Assembly: GCA_964019135.1 (NCBI GenBank)
Contig: OZ025249.1
Coordinates: 33,927,759-33,991,758 of the forward strand
Origin: Arenicola marina
Lineage: Eukaryota; Annelida; Polychaeta; Arenicolidae
Reading direction: 5' to 3'
Length of the DNA: 64,000 nt
Under the pieces are notes generated by a model that was not told where the DNA came from, ran no database searches, and saw only the letters and a list, made by a program, of their open reading frames with translations. The position numbers and the translations under genes are program-made. This document shows, piece by piece, positions 45,401 through 58,403 of this stretch (position 1 is the first letter of the stretch; every line of letters starts with the position of its first letter).

Positions 45401-48400
45401 TGGTCTCTATGGGAATGGCTTGTTGCGCGGCAGTGGGACGGGGGTTAGGGGGGGTTGTATTGGACGCGGTCTCTGTGGGAATGGTTTGTATGGCGCGGTA
45501 GTGGGACGGGGGTTAGTGGTGGTTGTATTGGACGCGGTCTCTGTGGGAATGGCTTGTTGCGCGGCAGTGGGACGGGGGTTAGGGGGGGTTGTATTAGACG
45601 CGGTCTCTGTGGGAATGGCTTGTTGCGCGGCAGTGGGACGGGGGTTAGGGGGGTTGTATTGGAGGCGGTCTCTGTGGGAATGGCTTGTTGCGCGGTAGTG
45701 GGACGGGGGTTAGGGGGGGTTGTATTGGACGCGGTCTCTGTGGGAATGGCTTGTTGCGCGGCAGTGGGAAGGGGGTTAGTGGTGGTTGTATTAGACGCGG
45801 TCTCTATGGGAATGGCTTGTTGCGCGGCAGTGGGACGGGGGTTAGTGGTGGTTGTATTGGACGCGGTCTCTGTGGGAATGGCTTGTTGCGCGGTAGTGGG
45901 ACGGGGGTTAGTGGTGGTTGTATTAGACGCGGTCTCTATGGGAATGGCTTGTTGCGCGGGAGTGGGACGGGGGTTAGGGGGGGTTGTATTGGACGCGGTC
46001 TCTGTGGGAATGGCTTGTTGCGCGGCAGTGGGACGGGGGTTAGGGGGGGTTGTATTGGACGCGGTCTCTGTGGGAATGGCTTGTTGCGCGGTAGTGGGAC
46101 GGGGGTTAGTGGTGGTTGTATTAGACGCGGTCTCTATGGGAATGGCTTGTTGCGCGGCAGTGGGACGGGGGTTCGTGGTGGTTGTATTGGACGCGGTCTC
46201 TGTGGGAATGGCTTGTTGCGCGGTAGTGGGACGGGGGTTAGTGGTGGTTGTATTAGACGCGGTCTCTATGGGAATGGCTTGTTGCGCGGCAGTGGGACGG
46301 GGGTTAGGGGGGGTTGTATTGGACGCGGTCTCTGTGGGAATGGCTTGTTGCGCGGCAGTGGGACGGGGGTTAGGGGGGTTGTATTGGACGCGGTCTCTGT
46401 GGGAATGGCTTGTTGCGCGGTAGTGGGACGGGGGTTAGGGGGGTTGTATTGGACGCGGTCTCTGTGGGAATGGCTTGTTGCGCGGCAGTGGGACGGGGGT
46501 TAGTGGTGGTTGTATTAGACGCGGTCTCTGTGGGAATGGTTTGAACGGCACGGCAGTGGGACGGGGGCTAGTGGTGGTTGTATTAGACGCGGTCTCTGTG
46601 GGAATGGCTTGTTGCGCGGTAGTGGGACGGGGGTTAGTGGTGGTTGTATTAGACGCGGTCTGGGTGGGAATGGCTTGTTGCGCGGTAGTGGGACGGGGGT
46701 TAGTGGTGTTTGTATTAGACGCGGTCTCTGTGGGAATGGCTTGTTGCGCGGTAGTGGGACGGGGGCTAGTGGTGGTTGTATTAGACGCGGTCTGCGTGGG
46801 AATGGCTTGTTGCGCGGTAGTGGGACGGGGGTTAGTGGTGGTTGTATTAGACGCGGTCTCTGTGGGAATGGCTTGTTGCGCGGTAGTGGGACGGGGGTTA
46901 GTGGTGGTTGTATTGGACGCGGTCTGCGTGGTAATGGCTTGTTGCGCGGTAGTGGGACGGGGGTTAGTGGTGGTTGTATTAGACGCGGTCTCTGTGGGAA
47001 TGGCTTGTTGCGCGGTAGTGGGACGGGGGTTAGTGGTGGTTGTATTGGACGCGGTCTGCGTGGGAATGGCTTGTTGCGCGGTAGTGGGACGGGGGTTAGT
47101 GGTGGTTGTATTAGACGCGGTCTGCGTGGGAATGGCTTGTTGCGCGGTAGTGGGACGGGGGTTAGTGGTGGTTGTATTAGACGCGGTCTCTGTGGGAATG
47201 GCTTGTTGCGCGGTAGTGGGACGGGGGTTAGTGGTGGTTGTATTAGACGCGGTCTGCGTGGGAATGGCTTGTTGCGCGGTAGTGGAACGGGGGTTAGTGG
47301 TGGTTGTATTCGACGCGGTCTCTGTGGAAATGGCTTGTTGCGCGGTAGTGGGACGGGGGTTAGTGGTGGTTGTATTGGACGCGGTCTGCGTGGGAATGGC
47401 TTGTTGCGCGGTAGTGGGACGGGGGTTAGTGGTGGTTGTATCAGACGCGGTCTCTGTGGGAATGGCTTGTTGCGCGGTAGTGGGACGGGGGTTAGTGGTG
47501 GTTGTATTAGACGCGGTCTGCGTGGGAATGGCTTGTTGCGCGGTAGTGGGACGGGGGTTAGTGGTGGTTGTATTAGACGCGGTCTCTGTGGGAATGGCTT
47601 GTTGCGCGGTAGTGGGACGGGGGTTAGTGGTGGTTGTATTGGACGCGGTCTGCGTGGGAATGGCTTGTTGCGCGGTAGTGGGACGGGGGTTAGTGGTGGT
47701 TGTATTAGACGCGGTCTCTGTGGGAATGGCTTGTTGTGCGGTAGTGGGACGGGGGTTAGTGGTGGTTGTATTGGACGCGGTCTGCGTGGGAATGGCTTGT
47801 TGCGCGGTAGTGGGACGGGGGTTAGTGGTGGTTGTATTAGACGCGGTCTGCGTGGGAATGGCTTGTTGCGCGGTAGTGGGACGGGGGTTAGTGGTGGTTG
47901 TATTAGACGCGGTCTCTGTGGGAATGGTTTGTTGCGCGGCAGTGGGACGGGGGTTAGTGGTGGTTGTATTAGACGCGGTCTCTGTGGGAATGGCTTGTTG
48001 CGCGGTAGTGGGACGGGGGTTAGTGGTGGTTGTATTAGACGCGGTCTCTGTGGGAATGGCTTGTTGCGCGGTAGTGGGACGGGGGTTAGTGGTGGTTGTA
48101 TTAGACGCGGTCTCTGTGGGAATGGCTTGTTGCGCGGTAGTGGGACGGGGGTTAGTGGTGGTTGTATTGGACGCGGTCTCTGTGGGAATGGCTTGTTGCG
48201 TGGTAGTGGGACGGGGGTTAGGGGGGGTTGTATTAGACGCGGTCTCTGTGGGAATGGTTTGTATGGCGCGGTAGTGGGACGGGGGTTAGTGGTGGTTGTA
48301 TTAGACGCGGTCTCTGTGGGAATGGTTTGTTGCGCGGCAGTGGGACGGGGGTTAGTGGTGGTTGTATTGGACGCGGTCTCTGTGGGAATGGCTTGTTGCG

Positions 48401-51400
48401 CGGCAGTAGGACGGGGGTTAGTGGTGGTTGTATTAGACGCGGTCTCTATGGGAATGGCTTGTTGCGCGGCAGTGGGACGGGGGTTAGGGGGGGTTGTATT
48501 GGACGCGGTCTGCGTGGGAATGGTTTGTTGCGCGGCAGTGGGACGGGGGTTAGTGGTGGTTGTATTAGACGCGGTCTCTATGGGAATGGCTTGTTGCGCG
48601 GCAGTGGGACGGGGGTTAGTGGTGGTTGTATTAGACGCGGTCTCTATGGGAATGGCTTGTTGCGCGGCAGTGGGACGGGGGTTAGGGGGGGTTGTACTGG
48701 ACGCGGTCTCTGTGGGAATGGTTTGTTGCGCGGCAGTGGGACGGGGGTTAGTGGTGGTTGTATTGGACGCGGTCTCTGTGGGAATGGCTTGTTGCGCGGC
48801 AGTGGGACGGGGGTTAGTGGTGGTTGTTTTAGACGCGGTCTGCGTGGGAATGGTTTGTTGCGCGGTAGTGGGACGGGGGTTAGTGGTGGTTGTATTGGAC
48901 GCGGTCTCTGTGGGAATGGCTTGTTGCGCGGCAGTGGGACGGGGGTTAGTGGTGGTTGTATTGGACGCGGTCTCTGTGGGAATGGCTTGTTGCGCGGTAG
49001 TGGGACGGGGGTTAGTGGTGGTTGTATTAGACGCGGTCTCTATGGGAATGGCTTGTTTCGCGGTAGTGGGACGGGGGTTAGTGGTGGTTGTATTGGACGC
49101 GGTCTCTGTGGGAATGGCTTGTTGCGCGGCAGTGGGACGGGGGTTAGTGGTGGTTGTATTAGACGCGGTCTGCGTGGGAATGGTTTGTTGCGCGGTAGTG
49201 GGACGGGGGTTAGGGGGATTTGTACTGGACGCGGTCTCTGTGGGAATGGCTTGTTGCGCGGCAGTGGGACGGGGGTTAGGGGGGGTTGTATTGGACGCGG
49301 TCTTTGTGGGAATGGTTTGTATGGCGCGGTAGTGGGACGGGGGTTAGTGGTGGTTGTATTGGACGCGGTCTCTGTGGGAATGTCTTGTTGCGCGGCAGTG
49401 GGACGGGGGTTAGTGGTGGTTGTATTAGACGCGGTCTCTACTAGAATGGCTTGTTGCGCGGTAGTGGGACGGGGGTTAGTGGTGGTTGTATTAGACGCGG
49501 TCTGCGTGGGAATGGCTTGTTGCGCGGCAGTGGGACGGGGGTTAGTGGTGGTTGTATTAGACGCGGTCTGCGTGGGAATGGTTTGTTGCGCGGTAGTGGG
49601 ACGGGGGTTAGGGGGGTTGTACTGGACGCGGTCTCTATGGGAATGGCTTGTTGCGCGGCAGTGGGACGGGGGTTAGTGGTGGTTGTATTAGACGCGGTCT
49701 GCGTGGGAATGGTTTGTTGCGCGGTAGTGGGACGGGAGTTAGGGGGGTTGTACTGGACGCGGTCTCTGTGGGAATGGCTTGTTGCGCGGCAGTGGGACGG
49801 GGGTTAGGGGGGGTTGTATTGGACGCGGTCTCTGTGGGAATGGTTTGTATGGCGCGGTAGTGGGACGGGGGTTAGTGGTGGTTGTATTGGACGCGGTCTC
49901 TGTGGGAATGGCTTGTTGCGCGGCGGTGGGACGGGGATTAGGGGGGGTTGTATTGGACGCGGTCTCTGTGGGAATAGCTTGTTGCGCGGCAGTGGGACGG
50001 GGGTTAGGGGGGGTTGTATTGGACGCGGTCTCTGTGGGAATGGCTTGTTGCGCGGTAGTGGGACGGGGGTTAGTGGTGGTTGTATTGGACGCGGTCTCTA
50101 TGGGAATGGCTTGTTGCGCGGCAGTGGGACGGGGGTTAGGGGGGGTTGTATTAGACGCGGTCTCTATGGGAATGGCTTGTTGCGCGGCAGTGGGACGGGG
50201 GTTAGGGGGGGTTGTATTGGACGCGGTCTCTGTGGGAATGGTTTGTATGGCGCGGTAGTGGGACGGGGGTTAGTGGTGGTTGTATTGGACGCGGTCTCTG
50301 TGGGAATGGTTTGTATGGCGCGGTAGTGGGACGGGGGTTAGTGGTGGTTGTACTGGACGCGGTCTCTATGGGAATGGCTTGTTGCGCGGCAGTGGGACGG
50401 GGGTTAGTGGTGGTTGTATTAGACGCGGTCTCTGTGGGAATGGCTTGTTGCGCGGCAGTGGGACGGGGGTTAGTGGTGGTTGTATTAGACGCGGTCTCTG
50501 TGGGAATGGCTTGTTGCGCGGCAGTGGGACGGGGGTTAGGGGGGGTTGTACTGGACGCGGTCTCTGTGGGAATGGCTTGTTGCGCGGCAGTGGGACGGGG
50601 GTTAGGGGGGGTTGTACTGGACGCGGTCTCTGTGGGAATGGCTTGTTGCGCGGCAGTGGGACGGGGGTTAGGGGGGGTTGTATTGGACGCGGTCTCTGTG
50701 GGAATGGTTTGTATGGCGCGGCAGTGGGACGGGGGTTAGTGGTGGTTGTACTGGACGCGGTCTCTATGGGAATGGCTTGTTGCGCGGCAGTGGGACGGGG
50801 GTTAGTGGTGGTTGTATTAGACGCGGTCTCTGTGGGAATGGCTTGTTGCGCGGCAGTGGGACGGGGGTTAGTGGTGGTTGTATTAGACGCGGTCTCTGTG
50901 GGAATGGCTTGTTGCGCGGCAGTGGGACGGGGGTTCGTGGGGGTTGTATTGGACGCGGTCTCTGTGGGAATGGCTTGTTGCGCGGCAGTGGGACGGGGGT
51001 TAGGGGTGGTTGTATTGGACGCGTTCTCTGTGGAAATGGCTTGTTGCGCGGCAGTGGGACGGGGGTTAGTGGTGGTTGTATTAGACGCGGTCTCTGTGGG
51101 AATGGTTTGTTGCGCGGTAGTGGGACGGGGGTTAGGGGGGTTGTATTAGACGCGGTCTCTGTGGGAATGGCTAGTTGCGCGGTAGTGGGACGGGGGCTAG
51201 TGGGGGTTGTATTGGACGCGGTCTCTGTGGGAATGGCTTGTTGCGCGGCAGTGGGACGGGGTTAGTGGTGGTTGTATTGGACGCGGTCTGCGTGGGAATG
51301 GTTTGTTGCGCGGCAGTGGGACGGGGGTTAGGGGGGGTTGTATTAGACGCGGTCTCTGTGGGAATGGTTTGTTGCGCGGTAGTGGGACGGGGGTTAGTGG

Positions 51401-54400
51401 TGGTTGTATTGGACGCGGTCTCTGTGGGAATGGCTTGTTGCGCGGCAGTGGGACGGGGGTTAGTGGTGGTTGTATTAGACGCGGTCTCTGTGGGAATGGC
51501 TTGTTGCGCGGCAGTGGGACGGGGGTCAGTGGTGGTTGTATTAGACGCGGTCTCTGTGGGAATGGCTTGTTGCGCGGCAGTGGGACGGAGGTTAGGGGGG
51601 GTTGTACTGGACGCGGTCTCTGTGGGAATGGCTTGTTGCGCGGCAGTGGGACGGGGGTTAGTGGTGGTTGTATTGGACGCGGTCTCTGTAGGAATGGCTT
51701 GTTGCGCGGTAGTGGGACGGGGGTTAGTGGTGGTTGTATTGGACGCGGTCTCTGTGGGAATGGCTTGTTGCGCGGCAGTGGGACGGGGGTTAGGGGGGGT
51801 TGTACTGGACGCGGTCTCTGTGGGAATGGCTTGTTGCGCGGCAGTGGGACGGGGGTTAGGGGGGGTTGTATTGGACGCGGTCTCTGTGGGAATGGTTTGT
51901 ATGGCGCGGCAGTGGGACGGGGGTTAGTGGTGGTTGTACTGGACGCGGTCTCTATGGGAATGGCTTGTTGCGCGGCAGTGGGACGGGGGTTAGTGGTGGT
52001 TGTATTAGACGCGGTCTCTGTGGGAATGGCTTGTTGCGCGGCAGTGGGACGGGGGTTAGTGGTGGTTGTATTAGACGCGGTCTCTGTGGGAATGGCTTGT
52101 TGCGCGGCAGTGGGACGGGGGTTCGTGGGGGTTGTATTGGACGCGGTCTCTGTGGGAATGGCTTGTTGCGCGGCAGTGGGACGGGGGTTAGTGGTGGTTG
52201 TATTGGACGCGGTCTGCGTGGGAATGGTTTGTTGCGCGGTAGTGGGACGGGGGTTAGGGGGGTTGTATTGGACGCGGTCTCTGTGGGAATGGCTTGTTGC
52301 GCGGCAGTGGGACGGGGGTTAGTGGTGGTTGTATTGGACGCGGTCTCTGTGGGAATGGCTTGTTGCGCGCTAGTGGGACGGGGGTTAGTGGTGGTTGTAT
52401 TAGACGCGGTCTGCGTGGGAATGGTTTGTTGCGCGGTAGTGGGACGGGGGTTAGGGGGGTTGTACTGGACGCGGTCTCTGTGGGAATGGCTTGTTGCGCG
52501 GCAGTGGGACGGGGGTTAGGGGGGGTTGTATTGGACGCGGTCTCTGTGGGAATGGTTTGTATGGCGCGGTAGTGGGACGGGGGTTAGTGGTGGTTGTATT
52601 GGACGCGGTCTCTGTGGGAATGGCTTGTTGCGCGGCAGTGGGACGGGGGTTAGTGGTGGTTGTATTGGACGCGGTCTCTGTGGGAATGGCTTGTTGCGCG
52701 GTAGTGGGACGGGGGTTAGTGGTGGTTGTATTAGACGCGGTCTGCGTGGGAATGGTTTGTTGCGCGGTAGTGGGACGGGGGTTAGGGGGGTTGTACTGGA
52801 CGCGGTCTCTGTGGGAATGGCTTGTTGCGCGGCAGTGGGACGGGGGTTAGGGGGGGTTGTATTGGACGCGGTCTCTGTGGGAATGGTTTGTATGGCACGG
52901 TTGTGGGACGGGGGTTAGTGGTGGTTGTATTGGACGCGGTCTCTGTGGGAATGGCTTGTTGCGCGGCAGTGGGACGGGGGTTAGTGGGGGTTGTATTGGA
53001 CGCGGTCTCTGTGGGAATGGCTTGTTGCGCGGCAGTGGGACGGGGGTTAGTGGTGGTTGTATTGGACGCGGTCTCTGTGGGAATGGCTTGTTGCGCGGCA
53101 GTGGGACGGGGGTTAGTGGTGGTTGTATTGGACGCGGTCTCTGTGGGAATGGCTTGTTGCGCGGCAGTGGGACGGGGGTTAGTGGGGGTTGTATTGGACG
53201 CGGTCTCTGTGGGAATGGCTTGTTGCGCGGCAGTGGGACGGGGGTTAGTGGTGGTTGTATTGGACGCGGTCTCTGTGGGAATGGCTTGTTGCGCGGCAGT
53301 GGGACGGGGGTTAGTGGTGGTTGTATTGGACGCGGTCTGCGTGGGAATGGTTTGTTGCGCGGTAGTGGGACGGGGGTTAGGGGGGTTGTATTGGACGCGG
53401 TCTCTGTGGGAATGGCTTGTTGCGCGGCAGTGGGACGGGGGTTAGTGGTGGTTGTATTGGACGCGGTCTCTGTGGGAATGGCTTGTTGCGCGGTAGTGGG
53501 ACGGGGGTTAGTGGTGGTTGTATTAGACGCGGTCTGCGTGGGAATGGTTTGTTGCGCGGTAGTGGGACGGGGGTTAGGGGGGTTGTACTGGACGCGGTCT
53601 CTGTGGGAATGGCTTGTTGCGCGGCAGTGGGACGGGGGTTAGGGGGGGTTGTATTGGACGCGGTCTCTGTGGGAATGGTTTGTATGGCGCGGTAGTGGGA
53701 CGGGGGTTAGTGGTGGTTGTATTGGACGCGGTCTCTGTGGGAATGGCTTGTTGCGCGGCAGTGGGACGGGGGTTAGTGGTGGTTGTATTGGACGCGGTCT
53801 CTGTGGGAATGGCTTGTTGCGCGGTAGTGGGACGGGGGTTAGTGGTGGTTGTATTAGACGCGGTCTGCGTGGGAATGGTTTGTTGCGCGGTAGTGGGACG
53901 GGGGTTAGGGGGGTTGTACTGGACGCGGTCTCTGTGGGAATGGCTTGTTGCGCGGCAGTGGGACGGGGGTTAGGGGGGGTTGTATTGGACGCGGTCTCTG
54001 TGGGAATGGTTTGTATGGCACGGTTGTGGGACGGGGGTTAGTGGTGGTTGTATTGGACGCGGTCTCTGTGGGAATGGCTTGTTGCGCGGCAGTGGGACGG
54101 GGGTTAGTGGGGGTTGTATTGGACGCGGTCTCTGTGGGAATGGCTTGTTGCGCGGCAGTGGGACGGGGGTTAGTGGTGGTTGTATTGGACGCGGTCTCTG
54201 TGGGAATGGCTTGTTGCGCGGTAGTGGGACGGGGGTTAGGGGGGCTGTATTGGACGCGGTCTCTGTGGGAATGGCTTGTTGCGCGGTAGTGGGACGGGGG
54301 TTAGGGGGGGTTGTATTGGACGCGGTCTCTGTGGGAATGGTTTGTATGGCACGGTAGTGGGACGGGGGTTAGTGGTGGTTGTATTGGACGCGGTCTCTGT

Positions 54401-56902
54401 GGGAATGGTTTGTTGCGCGGTACTTTAACGGGGGTTAGTGGTGGTTGTATTGGACGCGGTCTGCGTGGGAATGGCTTGTTGCGCGGTAGTGGGACGGGGG
54501 TTAGTGGTGGTTGTATTGGACGCGTTCTCTGTTGGAATGGCTTGTTGCGCGGTAGTGGGCCGGGGTCAGTGGTGGTTGTATTGGACGCGGTCTCTGTGGG
54601 AATGGCTTGTACGGCACGGCAGTGGGACGGGGGCTAGTGGTGGTTGTATTGGACGCGGTCTGCGTGGGAATGGTTTGTTGCGCGGTAGTGGGACGGGGGT
54701 TAGTGGTGGTTGTATTGGACGCGGTCTCCGTGGGAATGGCTTGTTGCGCGGTAGTGGGCCGGGGTCAGTGGTGGTTGTATTGGACGCGGTCTCTGTGGGA
54801 ATGGCTTGTTGCACGGCAGTGGGACGGGGGTTAGTGGTGGTTGTATTGGACGCGGTCTCTGTGGGAATGGCTTGTTGCGCGGTAGTGGGACGGGGGTCAG
54901 TGGTGGTTGTATTGGACGCGGTCTCTGTAGGAATGGCTTGTTGCGCGGCAGTGGGACGGGGGTTAGTGGTGGTTGTATTGGACGCGGTCTCTGTGGGAAT
55001 GGATTGTTGCGCGGTAGTGGGACGGGGGTTAGTGGTGGTTGTATTGGACGCGGTCTCTGTAGGAATGGCTTGTTGCGCGGCAGTGGGACGGGGGTTAGTG
55101 GTGGTTGTATTGGACGCGGTCTCTGTGGGAATGGCTTGTTGCGCGGTAGTGGGACGGGGGTCAGTGGTGGTTGTATTGGACGCGGTCTCTGTAGGAATGG
55201 CTTGTTGCGCGGCAGTGGGACGGGGGTTAGTGGTGGTTGTATTGGACGCGGTCTCTATGGGAATGGCTTGTTGCGCGGTAGTGGGACGGGGGTTAGTGGT
55301 GGTTGTATTGGACGCGGTCTGCGTGGGAATGGTTTGTTGCGCGGTAGTGGGACGGGGGTTAGTGGTGGTTGTATTGGACGCGGTCTCTGTGGGAATGGCT
55401 TGTTGCGCGGTAGTGGGATGGGGGTTAGTGGTGGTTTTATTGGACGCGGTCTCTGTGGGAATGGCTTGTTGCGTGGTATTGGGGCGGGGGTTAGTGGTGG
55501 TTGTATTGGACGCTGTCTCTGTGGGAATGGCTTGTTGCGCGGCAGTGGGACGGGGGTTAGTGGTGGTTGTATTGGACGCGGTCTCTGTGGGAATGGCTTG
55601 TTGTGCGGTAGTGGGACGGGGGTTAGTGGTGGTTGTATTAGACGCGCTCTCTGTGGGAATGGCTTGTTGCGCGGCAGTGGGACGGGGGTTAGTGGTGGTT
55701 GTATTGGACGCGGTCTGCGTGGGAATGGTTTGTTGCGCGGTAGTGGGACGGGGGTTAGTGGTGGTTGTATTGGACGCGGTCTCTGTGGGAATGGCTTGTT
55801 GCGCGGTAGTGGGACGGGGGCTAGTGGTGGTTGTATTGGACGCGGTCTCTGTGGGAATGGCTTGTTGCGCGGCAGTGGGATGGGGGTTAGTGGTGGTTGT
55901 ATTGGACGCGGTCTCTGTGGGAATGGCTTGTTGCGTGGTATTGGGGCGGGGGTTAGTGGTGGTTGTATTGGACGCTGTCTCTGTGGGAATGGCTTGTTGC
56001 GCGGCAGTGGGACGGGGGTTAGTGGTGCTTGTACTGGACGCGGTCTCTGTGGGAATGGTTTGTTGCGCGGCAGTGGGACGGGGGTTAGTGGTGGTTGTAT
56101 TGGACGCGTTCTCTGTGGGAATGGCTTGTTGCGCGGTAGTGGGACGGGGGTTAGTGGTGGTTGTATTGGACGCGGTCTCTGTGGGAATGGCTTGTTGCGC
56201 GGCAGTGGGACGGGGGTTAGTGGTGGTTGTATTGGACGCGGTCTCTGTGGGAATGGCTTGTTGCGCGGTAGTGGGACGGGGGTTAGTGGTGGTTGTATTG
56301 GACGCGGTCTCTGTGGGAATGGCTTGTTGCGCGGCAGTGGGACGGGGGTTAGTGGTGGTTGTATTGGACGCGGTCTCTGTGGGAATGGTTTGTTGTGCGG
56401 TAGTGGGACGGGGGTTTGTGGTGGTGGTATTGGACGCGGTCTGCGTGGGAATGGCTTGTTGCGCAGTAGTAAAACGGGGGTTAGTGGTGGTTGTATTGGA
56501 CGCGGTCTCTGTGGGAATGGCTTGTTGCGCGGCAGTAGGACGGGGGTTAGTGGTGGTTGTATTGGACGCGTTCTCTGTGGGAATGGCTTGTTGCGCGGTA
56601 GTGGGACGGGGGTTAGTGGTGGTTGTATTGGACGCGGTCTCTGTGGGAATGGCTTGTTGCGCGGTAGTGGGACGGGGGTTAGTGGTGGTTGTTTTGGACG
56701 CGGTCTCTGTGGGAATGGCTTGTTGCGCGGTAGTGGGACGGGGGTTAGTGGTGGTTGTATTGGACGCGGTCTCTGTGGGAATGGCTTGTTGCGCGGTAGT
56801 GGGACGGGGTTAGTGGTGGTTGTATTGGACGCTGTCTCTGTGGGAATGGCTTGTTGCGCGATAGTATGACGGGGGTTAGTGATGGTTGTATTGGACGCGG
56901 TC
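42421..56902. repeat. 66-bp minisatellite, about 219 units, 14.5 kb
   Basis: The unit contains GGGACGGGGGTTAGTGGTGG, TTGTATTGGACGCGGTCTCT, GTGGGAATGGCTTGTTGCGC and GGCAGT. Recurrent variants are GTGGTGG versus GGGGGGG after GTTAG, TCTCTGT versus TCTCTAT versus TCTGCGT, CGGCAG versus CGGTAG, 65-bp units lacking one G, and 68-bp units with TTGTATGGCGCGG. Higher-order duplications are present. All guanine-rich tracts lie on the plus strand. A 22-codon period leaves two plus frames and one minus frame open for hundreds of codons, but the 65- and 68-bp variants repeatedly shift frame, which argues against coding. Confidence 0.98.
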
Positions 56903-57162
56903 GTTGTTGTGTGTAACCAGGCGGAAGAGGACATTTCGCGATATATTCCACGCCGCTCGCTCTATCGTCAGATGGTTGTGTCGAGTGTCGGCACGTAGCG
57001 GTCACTCAATCCCCGGCAGACGGCTCCCCGTTCAGATAGCGCAGGAGGCACGAATACATGCAGATCCACTTCCGAGGTTAGTGGTCGTAATGACCTATAT
57101 AGATGAAGATACACACGCTACAAAAAGGGATGGTTTTCTTGTTTCGTTTTTTGCAATGTGAA
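56903..57162. other. Unique spacer right of the 66-bp array
   Basis: No feature recognised. Confidence 0.5.
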
Positions 57163-57385
57163 CTTGAACCGTTCCACCAAGCCCCTTACGGAAACTCATT
57201 ATCCCTTACGGAATTTTGGAGATAAAAAAAAAAGGCAAAAATAAATTGGCCAAAGGTCCTGATATTTGTATTTTATATTATTTGCTGTTATGTACATAGG
57301 ATTAATATTGAGATATTGAAAAGAAAAAAGGGTGAAAAACGGTCACATAAATTGTACTCGATCGCTATAGGTAGCGCCACGGTGA
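57163..57385 (+). repeat. Dispersed repeat (family D), copy 2
   Basis: Colinear with 29811-30045 (shared TATATTATTTGCTGTTATGT and the terminal GCGCCACGG). Diverged copy. Confidence 0.65.
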
Positions 57386-58051
57386 TCCCGCGTAGGTACT
57401 ACCAAAATATAGGCTATAATAGATTTGAGACTTCACATAATGCTTCACATAATTCGTAAAATTTCTTAAAGTAAAATGAACATAATATATACCGACAGAA
57501 GAGTAAATATTGAAACAATCTGGGTAATTGTGCAATTTATGTGGCTCATAGTTTGATAAGGGGAGGGAGGGTGGGTACTTTTCTCTGTTCTCGGCGATTG
57601 GCATCCATGAATTCTTAGAGATTTACGATTAGCTGTTGGCAGTTTAATTAATCCCTATTTACCGCGATCGGTCACAGCACTGTAAATTCCTCGATATTCG
57701 GGATATCACATTTAATATGTTTTTGTTTTTTCGGCGCTCAGTTTTTTAGCAGTGTTCATCTTAGAGATTCGATATCACTCGCCCTAATTTCAGTAAGTGT
57801 GAAACTTTTCTTGTCACGAAATCGATACAAACTCAGGATGATTAATCATCTCTAAATGATCAAACCGTAACTTTAGCGACAGGTAAGGGAACCTACATTT
57901 ACGTCAAAACGCCGAATGATCTCCTCTGACTACGTTTTGATGCTTTTACGCGTCGAAAAACATATGGCCAATATTTGTCCTCAGTAAGTCTTACATCGAT
58001 ACATAGTCTTATATATGCTCCAAACAAAAATTAACAGATATTCTATTTTAT
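57386..58051. other. Intergenic, no gene seen
   Basis: Short frames without domains. Confidence 0.5.
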
Positions 58052-58403
58052 GCTCTCTGAAAAGTTTCGACCGAAGGGTGTGCTCTCTGCAAAACTTGCG
58101 ACGGGGGTGGGGGGGGGGGGGGGCATGCTCGGACAAGCCGACTTTAACAGTGTATGTTCAGGTTCCCAAGGGGGGTGTTGCTCTCTGAAAACTTGCGACC
58201 GGGGGGGAGGGGTGGGGGGGGGGCTGCTCTGAAGACTTGTGACCGGGGGGGGTGGGGCTTGGGCTTGCACAATCAGTGTATGTTCAGCTGAAGACTTGGG
58301 ACTTTAACATGTATGTTAACATGTATATTGTATGTTCTGGTTCCCAAGGGGGGGGGGGGTGCAACCCCCTTAACCCCCCCCCCCCCCCCTAGATCCGCCC
58401 CTG
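58052..58403. mobile_element. G-run-rich dispersed element, relative of 40455-40788
   Basis: Repeats of TGCTCTCTGAAAACTTGCGA-type modules separated by G runs, an ACATGTATGTTAACATGTAT segment shared with 40540-40565, and the end TAGATCCGCCCCTG. Orientation of modules relative to the other copy is mixed. Confidence 0.5.

Noticed and set aside
46609-49332. 907-codon plus-strand frame, and other frames of several hundred codons in 42.4-56.9 kb
   Set aside because: They are translations of a 66-bp minisatellite whose period is 22 codons. More than one plus frame and a minus frame are open at once, and 65/68-bp units shift frame repeatedly without any sign of selection.
42421-56902. CRISPR array or telomeric repeat
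   Set aside because: Units are contiguous with no unique spacers, and the GTTAGGG match is only part of a 66-bp unit.
55255-56934. 559-codon minus-strand Pro/Arg-rich frame
   Set aside because: Complement of the same in-register minisatellite; no non-repeat domain, signal peptide or splice context.
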